Shown here piece by piece: positions 1 to 13,071 of a stretch of 64,000 bases of DNA. This DNA comes from Daphnia carinata (taxonomy: Eukaryota; Arthropoda; Branchiopoda; Diplostraca; Daphniidae). The notes beneath the pieces are model-generated. The model had not been told where the DNA came from and did not search any database. It worked only from the letters and a program-made list of their open reading frames with translations. How positions within the stretch are numbered: the stretch's first letter is position 1; each line of letters opens with the position of its first letter. The stretch lies in the NCBI RefSeq assembly GCF_022539665.2, contig NC_081337.1, forward strand, positions 11,091,768-11,155,767. The letters run 5' to 3'. Both the position numbers and the translations under genes were made by a program.

Positions 1-1370
1 ACCCCGCGCCCCTTGATGTGGGCACTGCGGCTATAGTGTGAGAGTGCAGGGGACGGTCATTTGGTTGACGATGATCGGCGGTACACTTTAACCCACGGGC
101 ACGATGGAAGCAAAAAATTTGTCACAGGAAGGGAGTAAAAAAACATGAAAAAGGGGAGGGCAGGAGAATCAAAGGATCCAAAAAGAGAAAAAAGAGACAA
201 AAAAGAATAAAAAGCATTATCTTCAGACGAGTTCCTATATCTTGGTTTCAAACTTTATCAGAACACAACTTATATCACAAACGTCAAATAAAATTCTTCC
301 TCAAGTGGAATATATTACAGATTGCCAACATAATTTTATCTTATACTTGATTAGATCCCACAAAAAAATTGGTTTTATCTCCCTGTCAGCCCGTAAACAG
401 ATTGAAATGTTTCATTTGATGAGGCCACAGAATAAGTCTGAAAGGCAGCTTTAATTTACTTACTGTACCCTCATGCAAAGTAAAAAACACAATAATGTTG
501 CATTATTTACATTTTAAATTATCGTGTAACATAAAAACAAAATTACAAATTATCAATAGTATTTCATACCACTTGCAAGATCCAGCCTAGGGTATTTTAA
601 AACTGGTTCTTCCTCTCCATCGACTCCCGGCGGTGGGGTAGAATTCTGTATTAGGATAGAAAATTCAGATAAATGAATAAAATCAATAAAAAAGTGGAAA
701 ATATGGGAAACCCATAAAATGCATGCTTCTATATTCTCTTATAAGATATGAAAAGTCAGGATATCTGACATGGTATATTTTACCCTGCCATTTTCATTTG
801 TCATTTTCCAAAATCTTCGTTGAATATTTCGAACTAACACGGCGAACTGGGAATAGCCCCCTTAACTCTTAAATTGTAAGAACACGATGGCGTCTGGAAT
901 TGAACGCGACTTTCTCACTCACTAAGACAGGCCACCAACAAAAGGCAACTAGGATACCTCGATATATATTGATTTTTCTTAGCTTAATCTAAATAATATC
1001 TAAGTTAAATAGCCTCTGTAGAAAATATTAGAAAAAACGAACTCTTGTTTTTGCAGCGTTTATTCTAGAAAACCAAATTTAGCATTTTTTCGCAATATAT
1101 TTGTATACAAAAATTGTATTGTATTTTGTTTAGTAAAAATTGTGGGTAGGCCTGAATTTATTATTCCCATTGGTCCTTCGAAGAAATCTCCACCAGATGG
1201 CGATTCCATGGAGAGACGAAATTCTATCACAAGGTTTTCGATTGACAACCACCGTTCCATTCTGGTTTTGGAAATTAATATTTGGGCTAACATTTAGGTA
1301 CACCATACGATTCCTCATATATTATTTGTCCTGCTAAGGAACTCATGCTGCTTAGTACATTTTCAATAGA
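1..1370. other. Gene-free region upstream of PAT1
   Basis: AT-rich sequence with only short, compositionally poor open frames; I see no supported gene. The stretch just before the PAT1 start ends in a splice-acceptor-like run (TTTTCAATAG at 1361-1370), so a noncoding 5' exon further left is possible. A CTCF-like motif (CCACCAGATGGCGA) lies at 1190-1203. Confidence 0.5.
1190..1203 (+). promoter_or_regulatory. CTCF-like motif upstream of PAT1
   Basis: CCACCAGATGGCGA fits the animal CTCF core (CCASYAGRKGGCRS type) and lies 167 bp before the PAT1 start codon. A single match can be chance; it is listed because close relatives of the motif recur in this window (16171, 28249 and the array at 47350-47900). 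Confidence 0.35.
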
Positions 1371-3984
1371 ATGGAAGACGATGGATTTTTTGGTTTTGAC
1401 ACTTCTTTGCCGGTAACATCACAATTCTTGAAACTGTTAAAAGTTCTTGTAAGTTTTATATTCTTATATTGAAATAAATGTAGTCTGTCAGAAAAGGCCC
1501 CAAACAAGAGATTGGTGATGTTGAACTTGAAGATACTTATGATGCCTTGAATGATGAAACCTTTGGTGTGATAAATGCAGGTTTGGGGACACAATTGATC
1601 TAATTACAGCAGTGTAATTACTTGCCAGTTCTGATTAATTTTTGTTAGATGATGATTGGGAAGAGGAGCATGAAAAATTGGCAGAGTATTTAGGAGAAAT
1701 TCCAAGACAAGAATATGCTAAGACTGGTGTAGGATATAATGAGGAAGATTTCGAAGAATGTGCTTATCCTGGACCACAGCCTGGTCATGTGAGAAACAAA
1801 AGAGTTGATAAAACTGACAATGTTTATTTTGAAGCTGACAATGAGGATGCAGCTAATGTTGCAGCAAGTGTTTCTCAAATCTTACTGGATGACGATGACA
1901 TTGACACCATTATTTCTCGGCCTATCAATTATTCTAGATCAATGGAGACTAAGGTACCTTAGCCCAGAAGCAATTTTCACATGTAACAGTTTTTAACTTG
2001 TGAGGCACTTAAAATTAAATTCTTGTTTTATTTAGTTGTTTGGACAAATGTCTCCACAGTCATCCATATTTGACACTGACATTGTTGGATCCCCGTCAAC
2101 AACATCTATATGGTCTACATTACCCTCAGATATAAGAAAATCCTCAGAGGAAAGTCCAAAAGCCATCCCTGTGATTCCAAATGGCAACCCAATTCCATCC
2201 ATGGGAAATCACAATTTACTCCACGAGGGATTGTTTAAGACCGTTGAAGAACTTGAGCGACATTTGCTCCATCAACCTAAACGGCTAACAATGGAAGAGC
2301 TAGAACGAAATCTTTTGAGTAATCGACCATTACATACAGGATCCATTCGCTCGGTTGAAGAAATCGAAGCCGAGTTAACAAGAGCACAACCACCTCGACA
2401 AGTTGGGATGATGCCGCCTCCTCCTCCTCCTGCTCATCTACAATCATACTTAAGGCTACCTCCACCTATGGCGATGTCTCTGCCTCCGCCTGCTAGACCT
2501 CCCATGCCGCACCCTGTGCAAATACCCTTGCCTGTACTAGGGACAAGGTCGAATGGCCAGATGCCATTGCCGTCTCAGTCTTCGCAGTGGACACGAAAAC
2601 CTCTGGAACACTTGGAACAGCAAAGCCCGCCATTTAGTGCTACACCTATGAGCCATAGCAATGAGAAAAGAAAAACGTTTGCCGCCGAAAATTATGACGA
2701 TTACAACGGATTAATGTCAACCAAAGAAAAGCAATGGCTTATGAGCATTCAGATTAACCAATTAATATCTGACAATCCATACGTTGAAGACTATTATTTT
2801 ACCGTGCTTCGATTAAGATGTCTTGGAAAGCTTCACCCCAGTCGCGATGGAAAGGAAGGGCCTAAGTTAATTATGCCTGAACGAGCTAAAACAGAATCAA
2901 GAACTTATGCACCGACGCAGTTTGCTAACTCTTTAGGCAAGCTTCAAGTTGTAACCTACACGGCACCACGCCGCATAATTGACGTAAGCATTTCTCACAC
3001 CTCTCCCGAAATGAATCAGGATCCACAAGTGGCCGTCAAAGACATGAGGAAATTCAAACAAATTTTGCTGGACATTGAGAAGATGTATGTATGGTTGCTT
3101 GATTTGGAAGATTCTGAAATGCGAGTAGAATCGCTACCGAAAGATGCGGAACCAGGTCCCCATCATCTGGCAACTATAGAGTATCAGCACAAACTTCAGT
3201 CGTTTTTGGCGGCCGGTGACCGCCTTCAGCAAGTCATGCTCGTCCGGAAGGGAAAGGTACTATGTTACTTCATTTAGTCGAAATATTTTTTTGTACCAGT
3301 GGTGGTAGTCTCAATGCAATCCCAATGTTGAACTGAAGACTAATAACTAAAGCATGTGCAAATGTTTCAATTTTGTTCTATTCGAAACGGCAGATTTTGG
3401 TTCTTCGCGCATGGCATCGGTTTATCCCACAATTTCAAGAATTGATTGTCCGCACCATTTTGCTGAATTGCCTCATTTTGATTCGGCGCGATAACCTCGA
3501 CCATGTTTTAGTACGTTTCCTGCCATTAGTGAACGATGTACTAGCTGCAATTGAAGATCTACAAGGAGTTGTAAGCATGGCTCAGTTAATTGATGCTGCC
3601 CAAAAGAACAGTGGATATGTTAGTGTTACATCCACGAAGGTTAGTGTTTGTTAAAATCCTTATTTCGCATTTTATTCCGTACAGGAAGTTGGTTGATGTA
3701 TTTTGTAAATGTATCCTTTGCAGATGGGTCTCGACTTCATAAGCTTGATCATGTGTCGAGGAACAGAACTTGTGCCTAAGTGCTTAGACGGCCATACAAA
3801 AAGTCAATGGTTTGCGTTTGCGCGTAACGTTGGCAATTCCCTTCTTGCCGCTTCCACCACACTGAAATCGGATCTTGGACTATTAAATTTAGAGCATTTC
3901 CAACAAGTTGGGATGGAAGAATCGAAGCTCAGCGCTTTGAAAATGGTTTTAGATACTCTTACTAACGCTGGACAAGAAATCTAG
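1371..3984 (+). CDS. PATL1: PAT1-family mRNA decapping activator, 6 exons, 723 aa
   Basis: Exons 1371-1412, 1484-1580, 1649-1953, 2036-3256, 3394-3639 and 3724-3984 join with matching phases (introns 68-137 nt, all GT-AG) into one 723-residue frame ending in TAG. Family knowledge: Pat1 (Drosophila Patr-1, human PATL1) bridges the DDX6/Me31B helicase and the Lsm1-7 ring to the Dcp2 decapping enzyme in P-bodies. Visible support: the acidic N-terminus carries the DETF helicase-binding motif (residues 38-41) and a DDDW stretch at 47-50. A proline-rich linker lies at about 274-310. The last 350 residues are a leucine-rich helical domain including the MSIQINQL and RDNLDHVL segments typical of the family. 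Length is close to human PATL1 (about 770). The start at 1371 is the only ATG that puts the acidic motif in frame. The gene converges on the crystallin-like gene to the right. No breaks are seen. Confidence 0.93.
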
Positions 3985-4570
3985 ATGATTATCTCGTAAC
4001 GAACAAGAGGAATAACAAAGGTGTTGTTTAAATGAATTGCGCTTTGCGAGGACCGGAAAATTCTTTACAGAATGAGAACACCAAGATGACAAGATAGTTG
4101 TGTTATTTTGCTGTGTGCTATGGGTTGGCTCTGGCCTATTCTGACTTTTGTGGTGACGTCAACTTGTGAATTTTTGCACATACAGTCGTGCGTGCCTTTT
4201 TGGCAGAGAAATGCTCATTGTTTCTGTAGATTGTTGTTCACCTTTCTGACTGCTAACGAAAACTTGATGTGCACATGCGTTCTGTAATTATGGCAAATAT
4301 AAGCCCTCATGAACCTCAAAAGCTTCAGTTTGGCCCGATTTGGTGCAAGTGAACGAGTTTATTAGCAAGTGCAAGATGTGGTTTCAAATTAGTAACACCA
4401 TCTGGACACAAGACGTTTCTAGTGGATTAATTTCTTGCGAATACTTCTATTACCATTACCATAGATGCATAAGACGAACGAATGGTCAATGTCGAAAATT
4501 TTTTCTAAATAACCATCCATTCTGGGAGTTTCAAAAGCAGTCGAAACGAGGTTAACGGAAACGCGATTTT
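3985..4570. other. Shared 3' region of two convergent genes
   Basis: 586 bp between the stop codons of PAT1 (+) and the crystallin-like gene (-). It presumably holds both 3' UTRs. I see no AATAAA hexamer in a convincing position and no further gene. Confidence 0.5.
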
Positions 4571-7207
4571 TCAATTTCGACGATATAATTGCCCAGGCTT
4601 AGCAGAAAACGTTGGTCGGAAAATCTTTTCGGTCCAACAGCCTCTGCGTGCACTGCGAATCACTGTGGCGGAAATAGTTTCATTATGGATTTGAATGTAT
4701 GCATGTATACAACCTCTTTATATTCAACACTAACCTCTACCACTGAAACCAAATTCAGCAGGCTGCGTGTAAAATCCAGGGTAAGCATAAGTAATATCGG
4801 CTGGTGAAACGCAGACGCTGTAGCCTTGGTAGTTTGGAGAACTAAACGGTAGATGATTTTAGAATTGGTAAATGCAAGAACTCCGTCATCGTAGAAAAAC
4901 CGATAAAATCAAAATTGAATTTTGCTTTGAAGCCCGCTAACTGACTAAATGTCTCATTATATCGTTTGTTATTCAAGAAAATTTGTGTCTCATCAACCCA
5001 TACTGAATAAAGTACAAACTGAGACATAGGTTTCTTTTGCGAATTAGATATAGAAAAATTTTAAATTTTCAGCGTACCAATCTGATCAAAATTAGTAGTT
5101 AGAAATAAACTGAAATGACTCACTCGTAAAGGGTCCAATAGCTTCTCCCCGTAACGATCAGGGAACCACCTAAATCAATTAGCCAGATCAGCCTTGTAAG
5201 TTTAGATATCCAGAACAATGTTATATGAGCTTAAATTTGACGCACCGTAATATGGACTTAAGTCCAGTGAATCAGTGGCGGTAAATGATTCATAGGATTG
5301 AAACCATTCAACTTGATAGATGTTTACATAATCGTCTTGGAAGCCGTAAGGTGATCCCCCGTAGCGAACCGATGATACCTGATGAGGAAAAGCTGTTTTA
5401 GATATTTGTTTCGTTTCTTAAATATAAAAATATAAAACGAAATTCTTTTAAATTCCGAAAGCATGCTCCCTTGGTATCATTCTTTGTAATTTATACGGGA
5501 AATATTACTTTCTCGTTGCTTCACTGGATAAAAGTAACAATGAATGCTATAGGCAATTGAAATTACATCAGTTAGTTCGAAGCCTCGCTTAATAAATAGT
5601 ACTAAGAAACGGGTTCAGTTCTGCCCGACTGCAATCACTAGGGGCAGCACCGATTATTTTCTTAAAATACGCAATTACATCATGGTTTTTGCGATTGCGC
5701 GCGTCTACCTCCGTTAATCTTACGCGAGTTGATGTGCCGTTTCATACCCATATGGCGCTACTAGTACAATAGAGAGTGAAGCCCGCTCACGCCGTAAGAT
5801 ATCAGACCTAATCGAATAGCTTAAATGTTACTGCAAACAATGAAGTGCATTTACTAAGGAAGAAAGCGATGACAGTATCAATTTGTAGGTTGCAATAACA
5901 AGAAGGGACGAAAAAAAATAAACATAAAGCAATAAGTAAACGAGTTTGGCATTGACAAATGGCTCACCAAGGGCTTTATGATTGGCAAATGGAAAAAATT
6001 TAAAATCCGGCTTAAAATAGCTCCCGGAAGGGAGCTAATCATAAATTACAGCATAAACAAGCTCACATTTGCGAACTGCCATTCTGAAAGACATAATTGA
6101 TAACACAGCGACAGAGCGAGTTAGATCAATAACTATGCCCATTGAACGGCATTTATCGAACGGACGGTAAACATCCGGATATGCAAAAGTTTACTAAAAT
6201 AATTTGTTACCTGATTATTCAAACCAGTCGGTAGATCCTCGCAGAAGTTTTCTCCCCAATAAAATGCCGATAATCCCAAAAAAGCTGTGTTGTAACTTGG
6301 GTTTTCATAAAAGAGCCATCTGAAAGAAATGGCAACAAAAGACAAATCAAGCATGCACTTTTGTATCAGGGCGGAGAGTCACAAACACCCTATTGAAAGG
6401 CACCTGGTTGTTTATGAAAGCTCTTTTATTTCTCACACTTTTAAAATACCACATCGGCATCTAGATCTAGGTGAAGTATTGTACGTTAACATTAAATGAA
6501 TGACTAAATTTGGAAGCGGTAAAGGCATTCTTTTAATATGACGAGGAAGGTGTTCCCACAGAAAAAAACAACTTTTTATTTGCAGAGATATTACACCATT
6601 TCCTTAGGCTAGCTATTGACAAGTAAACCAAAATGGCCAAATAGTTGTAAGCCTTTCATTCTTGGTTAAACAGTACATATAACTAACATCGCGGAGCTTT
6701 TAGTCTAATGTGCTTATTTAAATATCCCTCCCAACTAAAAAATAGGAACAATAATAAACAGTATAGAAAACAGTATAGAAATTTGGTTCCTTGTTGAAGA
6801 AAAAAACACTCCAGTAAAAGCTGGATCGATTAAAATAGCATATAGATTGATACCGCTAAGACGATAGAGAGAATGCTTTGCATTAGTTAAGGTGGTGTTA
6901 AACATTAGTGTCGCTCCACGCGTTTACTTACATGCCCCGAATAACACACATAGAGGACGCCAGGTCATTGAAACCGTAGGTTTGAAGATTTCCGACGTAA
7001 TTATTGATACTTGTCCATGATCCGGGGCTATTTAGTGGCCCATCGTACAATTGAAGTGTGTGATCGCTTTGTCCTAAATCGATTTTGTTTTTCATCTACG
7101 TGCTACACTAAATATATAAAAAATTAACATTTTGACTAACCTTGAATCACGCTGGGTACCAGAACAAAGAATAAAATTGGCAGTAGGATTGCTAGAGAGG
7201 TAGCCAT
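4571..7207 (-). CDS. Secreted beta/gamma-crystallin-like protein, 7 exons, 231 aa
   Basis: Minus-strand exons 7207-7141, 7073-6932, 6319-6211, 5378-5246, 5169-5124, 4841-4735 and 4662-4571 join with consistent phases (1,2,0,1,2,1) into 231 residues ending in TGA. Introns are 67, 612, 832, 76, 282 and 72 nt. Residues 1-22 form a hydrophobic signal peptide. The rest reads as four Greek-key motifs: aromatic starts (LQLYDGP near 30, IWLFYE at 70, YVNIYQ near 122, YWTLYD at 161-166) followed by strand endings such as SSMCVIRG, SSVRYGG (108-114), SLIVTG (153-158) and IRSARRGC (203-210). Each pair ends in the usual SS-x-R signature, giving two crystallin domains. Known family members bind calcium or act as secreted or structural proteins. 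The function here is unknown and I do not infer a lens role. A TTATAATC element sits about 70 bp upstream of the start. No single exon is longer than 142 nt, so it is easily missed by ORF calling. Confidence 0.82.
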
Positions 7208-10200
7208 TTCGGTTAGAAAGTTGTAGTTGGTACTTAAAATTTCCGATCAAAAAGAACCTAGGGTAACACAGTAAGATTATAAGCTCAAATTTGACGTGAC
7301 ATCGAATGTATATCTAAGTGCTATCTTGCAGCACCTACGCTTGCATCACGATGACGGACGTGTCTTGCTGATAAAGCTCCTATCCATAGTGTAAATCAAG
7401 ATACTCACCCGTAAACTGAAACAATAATAACATGAAATGGCATATGGGGCGATTCTTTTACAGCAAATTTTTAAATTCGTTTTGGAAGCGGTAAAACCTG
7501 GACAGAATACAAGTAGACTGAAAAACGATTTACAATATGTTATTTTTCGCAAAAAATGACATATTTGAGAAATGACAATTTGCGCTAGAATTCAGCAATT
7601 CAAAGTGTGTGGAAAGCGGTAGTTTTTGGATTTTTTAATTTAACTTATAAAAGGTGCCATTTCGTTTTTGTTTTTTGCCGCTCCACCAAAGGTAGAACTC
7701 TGTCTTGCCTACAATCTAGTCAAATGTAACAGAAACCGCCAATAATGTAGGAGTTTCGCTAATGGATTTTGTTTTTGTATTTAAGCACAGTTTCCTTCGC
7801 TGATATGCCCGAGGCGGGACTAAGTTATTAGAAACAGAGTAGGAATTCGGTATTATTAAACTGCTTAATGGCGAGGGATCAAAGAAGTTGCAAAACACTG
7901 CTAACAGATCATGAACATAGAGCTTTCATGTAGGTTACAACGATGATCTTAGTACAGTCTGATGGGTAGCAATCACAAATAAATGTCTTCCACCGTCTTA
8001 TGCACTGTCCCATAATAAAGAACTCTCTCTTTCAAATTTGCATTCAAATTTTAAATGAACATCTATCATGGCGGAAATTATTGCTCCTAAACTATAATAC
8101 CATAAAGTGCAAACAAAAGACTTCGATGTCTTATGTGAGCCGCCGAAGTTCCGAGCCCAACGCCGTCATTTATTTGACTGACCGCCATATACGGCAGCAT
8201 AGTAATAGGGAAAAAATTGCGAAAAACCGTGGTAGGTAGTCAATATCTTATGTAACAACTTTAACAAATAACGGTAACGTATGAAGAAGTTCAGTGCTCT
8301 ACTTCGTGCATGTGCTTACATGTTTTACTTAGTGAAACGTTAGCCAACAAAAAGGTAATTCATTGCTGATACTTTTGGCAATAAAATCGTATCGTCGGCG
8401 TGCATCCAAACCTAATACACTATTAGTAGTATAAATGATGTGTATTAAAGACGGTCTCGCTGAAATCAAATGGAAGCAAAATAGGGGAAGAATATCGGAC
8501 ATGCGAAACTTAATCTACAGTTGTCATTGACATAGCCCACGTTCATCTAAGCAGATATAGCCCAGAAAAAGATTTGAAGCAGAAGAAAATCTGCACAATT
8601 GGAGGAAAGTATGCGCAAACTTTCATCAAGCACTGTTGAGCTTTAAACAGCTTTTTGTAGATTCACGAATGTCCTTCCTTTTAAGGTGAATGATTATTTA
8701 GATCAGTACAGAAATCAAAGCTTTCCTTGGGCTTTTAGGCGTTCATTCCGTTTTACATAAACAAAAATTTTTTACTGTCCAAGATGCAAAGTGGCTGAGT
8801 CCATTGAAACCATGTAGAAATATTATTTCAACTCGTACCTCATTTCGAAGTATTTTTCAATTCAATATCCTTCTTATGTAATCGTATCGGACTTGTTAGA
8901 AGCTTCAGTCAACGTACCGCATAGCTTGGCCAATGTTGCACTGCATGGATTCAAGTTGTTTTCGTTGTCAGTTTGCGTTAGCATGTGCTTTTCACAGCTT
9001 ATATCCGGCAATGTAAACTACCAAAGCTTGAGCAACCAGCATTGGACGTCTCAAAGAACTTCTCCTTCTCCACATGAAAAATTGAGTTCTACCTTGACAG
9101 ACCATTGTAAGTCTCGTTACGAAGCAAGAAAGGAAAAGAAACTCGGTAGCCACTGCAGACAACGACCGTATTGTACTTTTCGAACAAAAATTTGTTTTGA
9201 GCAATTTTATGGCCGTACCATCAAATTTGCACGAGGTTCCCACAAAAGAAACGTATTCTCCAGGAGATGCTAAACCGATGGTGTGTAAAACAAACGATTT
9301 TCCGGCATTTCGTAGTATCGAAGATGCTCGGGAAGTCGGTCGGGGACATTGTTTACAGTCTGCCCTATTTCTGGACACACGCTACCTCATTGCGCCAAGT
9401 TGCTTAGAACTATGTTTGTTATTCAGTGGTTCAGTGAGTCAGATCCAAGAGGATCGAATATGTGTATCGTTCGAAGAATAACAAACCATGCACGATGTGT
9501 GTATGGATTCTAGTACAAAAAGGACCTCAGTGAAAAGCAGACGAGAAACTTGCGCAATCAACAAGGCAGAACAAAGTTTACAGCCAAATCTACCACGGAA
9601 CATAAAAAGTTTAGCTCCATTGACTTCATTTAATCAAACAAAACTTTGTGTATAACGATTACAGTCGTAGAATTGGTGGAAGTTTTTTTATTACCATGGA
9701 GTTTTGCCACTGTGTTGTTACCAATGGACCCAGTAATTCGTAAAAAGTGGCAAAAGGCTTCTATTCTAATAACTAACGTAGAGCACTAAATACCTGGTAA
9801 AGTGAGGAGTATGATAAAGGTGTAAAATTGCAGGACGCACTGTAGAGGCGTTTGAGAAACAGGAGCATACTGAAATGACATTGAATAAAACTCAAATAAA
9901 TAGCAAGTTTTGACTGCATTTGACTGCTGTATCGTGTTTATGCAACCAAACCGCAATATTAAACAGATGTTGGAACATCTGCGTTCACAGAATGGGTGAC
10001 AATTATCTTTGGATCGGGTATTAAAATGGCTACTCGTCTTATCCCCAATTCAACCTTTTCTACGATCTTGTCAGTTCAAATTATACCACTTTTACACTGA
10101 TATTAAGTCACCGTGTAGGTATTCTTTGCTTTTTTCTTTTTTCACTGTTCTTTTCGGCTTATTTTAACCTGCTTTGCCAAGTATGGGGAAGGGAGAGATT

Positions 10201-13071
10201 TTTTTTTTTGCGCCAACAAACAAAAGGGTCAAAGAATACAAATAGGCAAGACATGGCAAAAAAAACTGTTAAAAAACGTTTAGTGAAAATTAGTGGCATC
10301 CACGAGTATCTGACTCGACACAGAAAATGATAAATGAATCATTTTTGGTAAGTTATACTGATCGCAGGACATCTTTTGTCGTGGCTCTATATAACATTTT
10401 TTAAAGGCCAAATTTCACAGTAATCGTTTGTTGTAAAATGATTACCAAACGTTCGTTTTTTTTTGTTCCGATGTTTACATATATTTCTTTTTGCTATAAA
10501 ACATTTAAAAGTTTTTCTTTTACCAAACGTAACGGAATCAATGTCATATTATGAAGATGAAATCAGAAAAGCTGTTCAAATTTGTTTTTACGGAGGCCAT
10601 GAAAAAAAGAACCATCTTAAAGTGGTTCCCACATGTCACTTACATGCTCCAATTCCGCACTAAACGAAAAAGTGAAAATTGGGTGTTTTCCTCAATTCAT
10701 GGCCGCCGTACAACCTCCATGACACCGTTTTTCAACCCATGAGTACGATTCCTATTTATTTGGGTTTATGCAGCATGCTGAAGTAGCCGTTGTTTACAGC
10801 GATCATTGTGTTTATGAAATGCAGTGTGTACGATGAATGTGTATTAATGGGAGGGGATGTATCATGCGAGTTATTCAATCGGTGGCGAGAGGAAATATTA
10901 CGTGTGACTAAAAGCATTACGGAAAACTAATGACAAAGAAAAAGGACGTCTACCGTGCTAAAACGAGCTGCTAGTTGGTCAAGTTTGAACGAGCTAAATA
11001 TCCCCTTGCCAATTAGCTGACCTTTCTCCTTTCATCTATTTTTGTTTGATCGGGCTTAATGCAACGGTGATTTGTAGTTCCAGCAGGTGGTGGTTCAGCC
11101 ACGCCACCGATTCAAGGACAGGAGGTTTGTCGTGAGTAGAATAATATTTAGCCTCCAGTTAGCTGGCTGCCACCGGTACCTGTAAAAGGTATTTACTTTC
11201 CAGATCACGATATTTCCTCAAGCCCATGCGCACGCTGGCACAGAGCGTTGGCTACGTTCGTGACCTAGTTTTGTGATGAGGCACTTAATCATTGTGCCGG
11301 CCGTTGATCACGCTGCTTGAATGCCTAGCACAGCTGCAGAGAACAGCCGGTTAAAACTTGGTCATCGTTTATAAACTTTTTTGTTCTCTTCTTGGTTTTG
11401 CCATGAAACCCAATTTCTACCAAGTGTAACACGATTTCTGACATCATTCGTGATAGTTTCAGGAATATTTGGAACTCGCCAAAATATTTCCATTAATAAA
11501 AAAACAATAATATCAGTTGAAAAACAAAAACGAATTCGAAACGTGTAATGACAGAACAAAAAAGAATTTCTTGTTTGTGGGTTTGAATAAAATACTCCAG
11601 ATTATTATCATTATTATTCTTGGCTGGCGACCTCTACGCTTTGTGACGTTTCCATTGGTTAGAATTACATGTCAAATTTTCTCTTGCTCGGTGACACATA
11701 AAAGACATCATTATACATGTTGTAATTAAATTGAATAGAAATGGGAACAATGGGATTTTCCCCCCGATTCTATTAAAGCCAAATATCAAGGACGTGTAGT
11801 TACCATTTCGCTTTTTGTTTCGTTAAGTCTACCAGCTAGGTTGTGGTGATGAAAATTTAATTTCAAATGCATTCCGAGTTGCTTAAAAAAAGATATTTGG
11901 TATTTGACAACCCTTGGATGCAATGCTTGTTTTTCCGGAAGAATAGGCAAGAAAACCAGTGCATTAAAAAGTACGCTTCACGTTTTTTCCCCCTTTTTAT
12001 TCTCCGCTGTTCTTGAAAGTGAAGGAGGGATAAACAAAAAAGAAAAAAGAAACTAAAACGAAAACAAAGAAAAAAAGAAAAAAAAGGGAAAGAAAGAAAA
12101 AGTGGGGAAGGGGGTGCTAAACAGAATGCAGGTAGCCGCTAGCTGGCTTTGTGGCAGGGTGTAGGAACTTAGGGAGAGCTGTTCACTCTCTTCTCATTCT
12201 TCGGCTGAGTTTCGACTGCCAAGCACCTGAAAACCGCGTGTCCAGAATAACAGTAACTTTCTCTTTCGTTGCAGACTTTAGTCTGGTCAACTGAGTGCTT
12301 TAGACAAACACTTTTAAAACAGAGGAAAAGATCGAGCTGTTTGAAACATTATCTTCCATTCACGGTTAGTTGTGTATCTGTAATTCCTGATAAATTTGCA
12401 TAGTATTCGACTTCAGTTTGACGTGCATGCTATCTGTATGTGGACGGCATAACAAACCAACATTGCCGTAGTGCTCAGTGAGGATCAACCATTTGTTTAC
12501 CCTTCCCACCAGCCATTTCCAGGAATAAAGTCAGCCAACCTTGGACTATTGAGCCTTAATCTTCTCAGAAGCGATTGATTATAATGATTTTCATTTGTAC
12601 ACGTATTGAACGTGAGCCTTTTGCAGTGGAAAATGACGCGCAGGAAGTATTCATGTGCATGCGTGGTGGTGTGTGGTACAAAAAAGGAACGGTGCTCTAT
12701 GGTGTTGGCCGAAAAGAGTCGATTGTTGACATTGGTCGCCATAGACAACGTCGAGGCATCTCTGCATTAATAATAGCACGAGATACCCTAATCACATTCA
12801 GCCATACGCACTCAGTCAGTTGAACGTACCGAAGCCATTGCCGAAGGATTTCTGTGAATTCTAGTCAAAGTTTCCATTCTACTGAAAACTACGTTGTTTC
12901 GTTACTGTAGTAGAGATTAAATGAACAAATTTCACTTGCAATTTGCATAGAATGTCGCTCTGCGTCTTCATTGCGCCTGTGCGCCATTAACCGTCCAACT
13001 ATATATACTTAATTCTATTTTACTATTCGTCTTCTACCATGCAGCTCAATTCCATCCACGGTGTAGGCGCC
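7208..13071. other. Long intergenic / tetraspanin upstream region
   Basis: About 5.9 kb without a gene I can support. It contains poly-purine runs (about 12020-12110, A/G-rich) and a more GC-rich patch at 11090-11340. Around 8890-9480 all of several frames stay open for about 380 bp, but none resembles a known family (see rejected items). Long first introns or enhancers of the tetraspanin gene would be expected here. Confidence 0.45.
12275..12364 (+). other. Possible noncoding 5' exon of the tetraspanin gene
   Basis: A pyrimidine-rich acceptor (CTTTCGTTGCAG, ending 12274) and a good donor (CACG/GTTAGT at 12365) bracket 90 bp that lie upstream of the coding start. A matching acceptor (CTTCTACCATGCAG, ending 13044) precedes the coding exon. 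This is splice-site reading only; no transcript evidence. Confidence 0.25.

Noticed and set aside
8893-9481. Overlapping open frames on both strands (126, 94 and 128 codons), one starting at ATG 9209
   Set aside because: No frame resembles a known protein, none has good splice context, and all are similarly open, which suggests composition rather than coding. It may be a relic but cannot be supported.
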